64,000 bases of DNA, from positions 31,896,816-31,960,815 of the forward strand of contig OZ022345.1 in the NCBI GenBank assembly GCA_963989245.1, written 5' to 3'. Every line of letters begins with the position of its first letter. Within the stretch, counting starts at the first letter, position 1. This DNA comes from Nansenia antarctica. Lineage: Eukaryota > Chordata > Actinopteri > Argentiniformes > Microstomatidae. The notes under the pieces were generated by a model. The model was not told the DNA's origin. It worked only from the letters and a program-made list of their open reading frames with translations, and ran no database searches. Both the position numbers and the translations under genes were made by a program. Positions 57,200-64,000 of this stretch are shown one piece after another.

Positions 57200-60100
57200 A
57201 ACTAGGTAACAATGTAAAGTAGTGCTGTAGTTAACTAGGTAACAATGTAAAATAGTGTTCTAGTTAACTAGGTAACAATGTAAAGTAGTGTTATAGTTAA
57301 CTAGGTAACAATGTAAAGTAGTGTTGTAGTTAACTAGGTAACAATGTAAAATAGTGTTCTAGTTAACTAGGTAACAATGTAAAGTAGTGTTATAGTTAAC
57401 TAGGTAACAATGTAAAGTAGTGTTGTAGTTAACTAGGTAACAATGTAAAGTAATGTTCTAGTTAACTAGGTAACAATGTAAAGTAGTGTTGTAGTTAACT
57501 AGGTAACAATGTAAAGTAGTGTTCTAGTTAACTAGGTAACAATGTAAAGTAGTGTTCTAGTTAACTAGGTAACAATGTAAAGTAGTGTTCTAGTTAACTA
57601 GGTAACAATGTAAAGTAGTGTTCTAGTTAACTAGGTAACAATGTAAAGTAGTGTTCTAGTTAACTAGGTAACAATGTAAAGTAGTGTTCTAGTTAACTAG
57701 GTAACAATGTAAAGTAGTGTTCTAGTTAACTAGATAACAATGTAAAGTAGTGTTCTAGTTAACTAGGTAACAATGTAAAGTAGTGTTCTAGTTAACTAGG
57801 TAACAATGTAAAGTAATGTTCTAGTTAACTAGGTAACAATGTAAAGTAGTGTTCTAGTTAACTAGGTAACAATGTAAAGTAGTGTTGTAGTTAACTAGGT
57901 AACAATGTAAAGTAGTGTTCTAGTTAACTAGGTAACAATGTAGAGTAGTGTTCCAGATAACTAGGTAACAATGTAAAGTAGTGTTATAGTTAACTAGGTA
58001 ACAATGTAAAGTAGTGTTGTAGTTAACTAGGTAACAATGTAAAGTAGTGTTCTAGTTAACTAGGTAACAATGTAAAGTAGTGTTCTAGTTAACTAGGTAA
58101 CAATGTAAAGTAGTGTTCTAGTTAACTAGGTAACAATGTAAAGTAATGTTCTAGTTAACTAGGTAACAATGTAAAGTAGTGTTCTAGTTAACTAGGTAAC
58201 AATGTAAAGTAGTGTTCTAGTTAACTAGGTAACAATGTAAAGTAGTGTTGTAGTTAAATAGGTAACAATGTAAAGTAGTGTTGTAGTTAACTAGGTAACA
58301 ATGTAAAGTAGTGTTCTAGTTAACTAGGTAACAATGTAAAGTACTGTTCTAGTTAACTAGGTAACATTGTAGTGTTGTAGTTAACTAGGTAACAATGTAA
58401 AGTAGTGTTGTAGTTAACTAGGTAACAATGTAAAGTAGTGTTGTAGTTAACTAGGTAACAATGTAAAGTAGTGTTCTAGTTAACTAGGTAACAATGTAAA
58501 GTAGTGTTCTAGTTAACTAGGTAACAATGTAAAGTAGTGTTCTAGTTAACTAGGTAACAATGTAAAGTAGTGTTCTAGTTAACTAGGTAACAATGTAAAG
58601 TAGTTTTCTAGTTAACTAGGTAACAATGTAAAGTAGTGTTCTAGTTAACTAGGTAACAATGTAAAGTAGTGTTCTAGTTAACTAGGTAACAATGTAAAGT
58701 AGTGTTCTAGTTAACTAGGTAACAATGTAAAGTAATGTTCTAGTTAATTAGGTAACAATGTAAAGTAGTGTTCTAGTTAACTAGGTAACAATGTAAAGTA
58801 GTGTTCTAGTTAACTAGGTAACAATGTAAAGTAGTGTTCTAGTTAACTAGGTAACATTGTAAAGTAGTGTTGTAGTTAACTAGGTAACAATGTAAAGTAG
58901 TGTTGTAGTTAACTAGGTAACAATGTAAAGTAGTGTTCTAGTTAACTAGGTAACAATGTAAAGTAGTGTTCTAGTTAACTAGGTAACAATGTAAAGTAGT
59001 GTTCTAGTTAACTAGGTAACAATGTAAAGTAGTGTTGTAGTTAACTAGGTAACAATGTAAAGTAGTGTTGTAGTTAACTAGGTAACAATGTAAAGTAATG
59101 TTCTAGTTAATTAGGTAACAATGTAAAGTAGTGTTCTAGTTAACTAGGTAACAATGTAAAGTAGTGTTCTAGTTAACTAGGTAACAATGTAAAGTAGTGT
59201 TCTAGTTAACTAGGTAACATTGTAAAGTAGTGTTGTAGTTAACTAGGTAACAATGTAAAGTAGTGTTGTAGTTAACTAGGTAACAATGTAAAGTAGTGTT
59301 CTAGTTAACTAGGTAACAATGTAAAGTAGTGTTCTAGTTAACTAGGTAACAATGTAAAGTAGTGTTGTAGTTAACTAGGTAACAATGTAAAGTAATGTTC
59401 TAGTTAACTAGGTAACAATGTAAAGTAGTGTTGTAGTTAACTAGGTAACAATGTAAAGTAGTGTTGTAGTTAACTAGGTAACAATGTAAAGTAGTGTTGT
59501 AGTTAACTAGGTAACAATGTAAAGTAGTGTTCTAGTTAACTAGGTAACAATGTAAAGTAGTGTTCTAGTTAACTAGGTAACAATGTAAAGTAGTGTTCTA
59601 GTTAACTAGGTAACAATGTAAAGTAGTGTTCTAGTTAACTAGGTAACAATGTAAAGTAGTTTTCTAGTTAACTAGGTAACAATGTAAAGTAGTGTTCTAG
59701 TTAACTAGGTAACAATGTAAAGTAGTGTTCTAGTTAACTAGGTAACAATGTAAAGTAGTGTTCTAGTTAACTAGGTAACAATGTAAAGTAGTGTTCTAGT
59801 TAATTAGGTAACAATGTAAAGTAGTGTTCTAGTTAACTAGGTAACAATGTAAAGTAGTGTTGTAGTTAACTAGGTAACAATGTAAAGTAGTGTTGTAGTT
59901 AACTAGGTAACAATGTAAAGTAGTGTTGTAGTTAACTAGGTAACAATGTAAAGTAGTGTTCTAGTTAACTAGGTAACAATGTAAAGTAGTGTTGTAGTTA
60001 ACTAGGTAACAATGTAAAGTAGTGTTGTAGTTAACTAGGTAACAATGTAAAGTAGTGTTGTAGTTAACTAGGTAACAATGTAAAGTAATGTTCTAGTTAA

Positions 60101-63100
60101 TTAGGTAACAATGTAAAGTAGTGTTCTAGTTAACTAGGTAACAATGTAAAGTAGTGTTCTAGTTAACTAGGTAACAATGTAAAGTAGTGTTCTAGTTAAC
60201 TAGGTAACATTGTAAAGTAGTGTTGTAGTTAACTAGGTAACAATGTAAAGTAGTGTTGTAGTTAACTAGGTAACAATGTAAAGTAGTGTTCTAGTTAACT
60301 AGGTAACAATGTAAAGTAGTGTTCTAGTTAACTAGGTAACATTGTAAAGTAGTGTTGTAGTTAACTAGGTAACAATGTAAAGTAATGTTCTAGTTAACTA
60401 GGTAACAATGTAAAGTAGTGTTGTAGTTAACTAGGTAACAATGTAAAGTAGTGTTGTAGTTAACTAGGTAACAATGTAAAGTAGTGTTGTAGTTAACTAG
60501 GTAACAATGTAAAGTAGTGTTCTAGTTAACTAGGTAACAATGTAAAGTAGTGTTCTAGTTAACTAGGTAACAATGTAAAGTAGTGTTCTAGTTAACTAGG
60601 TAACAATGTAAAGTAGTGTTCTAGTTAACTAGGTAACAATGTAAAGTAGTTTTCTAGTTAACTAGGTAACAATGTAAAGTAGTGTTCTAGTTAACTAGGT
60701 AACAATGTAAAGTAGTGTTCTAGTTAACTAGGTAACAATGTAAAGTAGTGTTCTAGTTAACTAGGTAACAATGTAAAGTAGTGTTCTAGTTAATTAGGTA
60801 ACAATGTAAAGTAGTGTTCTAGTTAACTAGGTAACAATGTAAAGTAGTGTTGTAGTTAACTAGGTAACAATGTAAAGTAGTGTTGTAGTTAACTAGGTAA
60901 CAATGTAAAGTAGTGTTGTAGTTAACTAGGTAACAATGTAAAGTAGTGTTCTAGTTAACTAGGTAACAATGTAAAGTAGTGTTGTAGTTAACTAGGTAAC
61001 AATGTAAAGTAGTGTTGTAGTTAACTAGGTAACAATGTAAAGTAGTGTTGTAGTTAACTAGGTAACAATGTAAAGTAATGTTCTAGTTAATTAGGTAACA
61101 ATGTAAAGTAGTGTTCTAGTTAACTAGGTAACAATGTAAAGTAGTGTTCTAGTTAACTAGGTAACAATGTAAAGTAGTGTTCTAGTTAACTAGGTAACAT
61201 TGTAAAGTAGTGTTGTAGTTAACTAGGTAACAATGTAAAGTAGTGTTGTAGTTAACTAGGTAACAATGTAAAGTAGTGTTCTAGTTAACTAGGTAACAAT
61301 GTAAAGTAGTGTTCTAGTTAACTAGGTAACAATGTAAAGTAGTGTTGTAGTTAACTAGGTAACAATGTAAAGTAATGTTCTAGTTAACTAGGTAACAATG
61401 TAAAGTAGTGTTGTAGTTAACTAGGTAACAATGTAAAGTAGTGTTGTAGTTAACTAGGTAACAATGTAAAGTAGTGTTGTAGTTAACTAGGTAACAATGT
61501 AAAGTAGTGTTGTAGTTAACTAGGTAACAATGTAAAGTAGTGTTCTAGTTAACTAGGTAACAATGTAAGTAGTGTTGTAGTTAACTAGGTAACAATGTAA
61601 AGTAGTGTTGTAGTTAACTAGGTAACAATGTAAAGTAGTGTTGTAGTTAACTAGGTAACAATGTAAAGTAGTGTTCTAGTTAACTAGGTAACAATGTAAA
61701 GTAGTGTTCTAGTTAACTAGGTAACATTGTAAAGTAGTGTTGTAGTTAACTAGGTAACAATGTAAAGTAGTGTTGTAGTTAACTAGGTAACAATGTAAAG
61801 TAGTGTTCTAGTTAACTAGGTAACAATGTAAAGTAGTGTTGTAGTTAACTAGGTAACAATGTAAAGTAGTGTTCTAGTTAACTAGGTAACAATGTAAAGT
61901 AGTGTTCTAGTTAACTAGGTAACCATGTAAAGTAGTGTTGTAGTTAACTAGGTAACAATGTAAAGTAGTGTTGTAGTTAACTAGGTAACAATGTAAAGTA
62001 GTGTTGTAGTTAACTAGGTAACAATGTAAAGTAGTGTTGTAGTTAACTAGGTAACAATGTAAAGTAGTGTTGTAGTTAACTAGGTAACATTGTAAAGTAG
62101 TGTTGTAGTTAACTAGGTAACAATGTAAAGTAGTGTTGTAGTTAACTAGGTAACAATGTAAAGTAGTGTTGTAGTTAACTAGGTAACAATGTAAAGTAGT
62201 GTTGTAGTTAACTAGGTAACAATGTAAAGTAGTGTTGTAGTTAACTAGGTAACAATGTAAAGTAGTGTTGTAGTTAACTAGGTAACAATGTAAAGTAGTG
62301 TTGTAGTTAACTAGGTAACAATGTAAAGTAGTGTTCTAGTTAACTAGGTAACAATGTAAAGTAGTTTTCTAGTTAACTAGGTAACAATGTAAAGTAGTGT
62401 TGTAGTTATTTAGGTAACAATGTAAAGTAGTGTTCTAGTTAACTAGGTAACAATGTAAAGTAGTGTTCTAGTTAACTAGGTAACAATGTAAAGTAATGTT
62501 CTAGTTAACTAGGTAACAATGTAAAGTAGTGTTCTAGTTAACTAGGTAACAATGTAAAGTAGTGTTGTAGTTAACTAGGTAACAATGTAAAGTAGTGTTC
62601 TAGTTAACTAGGTAACAATGTAAAGTAGTGTTCTAGTTAACTAGGTAACAATGTAAAGTAGTGCTGTAGTTAACTAGGTAACAATGTAAAGTAGTGTTCT
62701 AGTTAACTAGGTAACAATGTAAAGTAGTGTTATAGTTAACTAGGTAACAATGTAAAGTAGTGTTGTAGTTAACTAGGTAACAATGTAAAGTAATGTTCTA
62801 GTTAACTAGGTAACAATGTAAAGTAGTGTTGTAGTTAACTAGGTAACAATGTAAAGTAGTGTTCTAGTTAACTAGGTAACAATGTAAAGTAGTGTTCTAG
62901 TTAACTAGGTAACAATGTAAAGTAGTGTTCTAGTTAACTAGGTAACAATGTAAAGTAGTGTTCTAGTTAACTAGGTAACAATGTAAAGTAGTGTTCTAGT
63001 TAACTAGGTAACAATGTAAAGTAGTGTTCTAGTTAACTAGATAACAATGTAAAGTAGTGTTCTAGTTAACTAGGTAACAATGTAAAGTAGTGTTCTAGTT

Positions 63101-63900
63101 AACTAGGTAACAATGTAAAGTAATGTTCTAGTTAACTAGGTAACAATGTAAAGTAGTGTTCTAGTTAACTAGGTAACAATGTAAAGTAGTGTTGTAGTTA
63201 ACTAGGTAACAATGTAAAGTAGTGTTCTAGTTAACTAGGTAACAATGTAGAGTAGTGTTCCAGATAACTAGGTAACAATGTAAAGTAGTGTTATAGTTAA
63301 CTAGGTAACAATGTAAAGTAGTGTTGTAGTTAACTAGGTAACAATGTAAAGTAGTGTTCTAGTTAACTAGGTAACAATGTAAAGTAGTGTTCTAGTTAAC
63401 TAGGTAACAATGTAAAGTAGTGTTCTAGTTAACTAGGTAACAATGTAAAGTAGTGTTCTAGTTAACTAGGTAACAATGTAAAGTAGTGTTGTAGTTAAAT
63501 AGGTAACAATGTAAAGTAGTGTTCTAGTTAACTAGGTAACAATGTAAAGTAGTGTTCTAGTTAACTAGGTAACAATGTAAAGTACTGTTCTAGTTAACTA
63601 GGTAACATTGTAGTGTTGTAGTTAACTAGGTAACAATGTAAAGTAGTGTTGTAGTTAACTAGGTAACAATGTAAAGTAGTGTTCTAGTTAACTAGGTAAC
63701 AATGTAAAGTAGTGTTCTAGTTAACTAGGTAACAATGTAAAGTAGTGTTCTAGTTAACTAGGTAACAATGTAAAGTAGTGTTCTAGTTAACTAGGTAACA
63801 ATGTAAAGTAGTGTTCTAGTTAACTAGGTAACAATGTAAAGTAGTTTTCTAGTTAACTAGGTAACAATGTAAAGTAGTGTTCTAGTTAACTAGGTAACAA
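57200..63900. repeat. ~5.3-kb tandem duplication in satellite block 6
   Basis: TTCCAGATAAC occurs at 57951 and 63258 (5,307 bp apart); the shortened AACATTGTAGTG monomer occurs at 58361 and 63602 (5,241 bp apart). The 66-bp change equals two monomers lost or gained between markers. Limits are approximate. Confidence 0.8.
58700..61600. repeat. 990-bp higher-order repeat, about three copies
   Basis: Marker monomers repeat exactly every 990 bp (TTCTAGTTAATTAGG at 59101/60091/61081; a second TAATTAGG monomer at 59801/60791). The same 30-monomer period appears independently near 12-13 kb and 18-19 kb. Boundaries are approximate. Confidence 0.85.
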
Positions 63901-64000
63901 TGTAAAGTAATGTTCTAGTTAACTAGGTAACAATGTAAAGTAGTGTTCTAGTTAACTAGGTAACAATGTAAAGTAGTGTTCTAGTTAACTAGGTAACAAT

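Larger units (their letters stand above)
54940..64000. repeat. 33-bp satellite array, block 6 (runs off the window)
   Basis: Same monomer up to the window edge. TTAATTAGG-bearing monomers at 59101, 60091 and 61081 show a 990-bp unit repeated about three times. TTCCAGATAAC monomers at 57951 and 63258, and the shortened AACATTGTAGTG monomers at 58361 and 63602, show a larger block of about 5.3 kb. No gene was seen. Confidence 0.98.

Overview
The window is eukaryotic heterochromatin, most likely from a teleost fish. It has no host gene in a normal setting, no rRNA or tRNA that I can see, and nothing bacterial. The fish assignment rests on the fish-type CR1/L2-like LINE, the BEL/Pao-type element and a captured fish-like LYAR coding segment; it is inferred from remembered family features, not from a search.

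About 46.5 kb (some 73%) is one satellite built from a 33-bp monomer (example: positions 1-33). It has a G/C two-state site and a palindrome centred on GTTAAC. The array occupies 1-1266, 4077-8221, 9967-14537, 16283-21637, 23383-45460, 51849-51889 and 54940-64000. Diagnostic variants show nested higher-order structure: 990-bp and 1,023-bp units (30 and 31 monomers) inside blocks of about 5.3, 6.0-6.7, 6.3 and 7.1 kb.

Inserted into the satellite are: (a) a 2,810-bp non-autonomous LTR element (1267-4076) with 540-bp LTRs; (b) three near-identical copies of one 5'-truncated CR1/L2-like LINE (8222-9966, 14538-16282, 21638-23382) that share the same junctions, so they were copied with the satellite and did not insert separately; (c) a 6,388-bp BEL/Pao-like LTR element on the minus strand (45461-51848) with 410-bp LTRs; and (d) a terminal-inverted-repeat DNA transposon (51890-54939), itself interrupted by a truncated LINE (52739-54395) with a 13-bp target duplication.

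The most striking feature is inside the BEL/Pao-like element. The start of pol runs in frame into about 235 codons that I recognise as the host nucleolar zinc-finger protein LYAR. Reverse transcriptase, RNase H and the integrase core are missing. A short out-of-frame pol remnant follows LYAR. This looks like retroelement capture of a host gene that created a Gag-protease-LYAR reading frame, interrupted only by one TGA in the Gag repeat.

Both LTR elements are flanked by the same 5-bp duplication, GTAAC, at the same phase of the monomer. The DNA transposon inserted at the adjacent AAT. The genes here do not form a cellular pathway: all recognisable coding sequence belongs to mobile elements, plus the captured LYAR segment.
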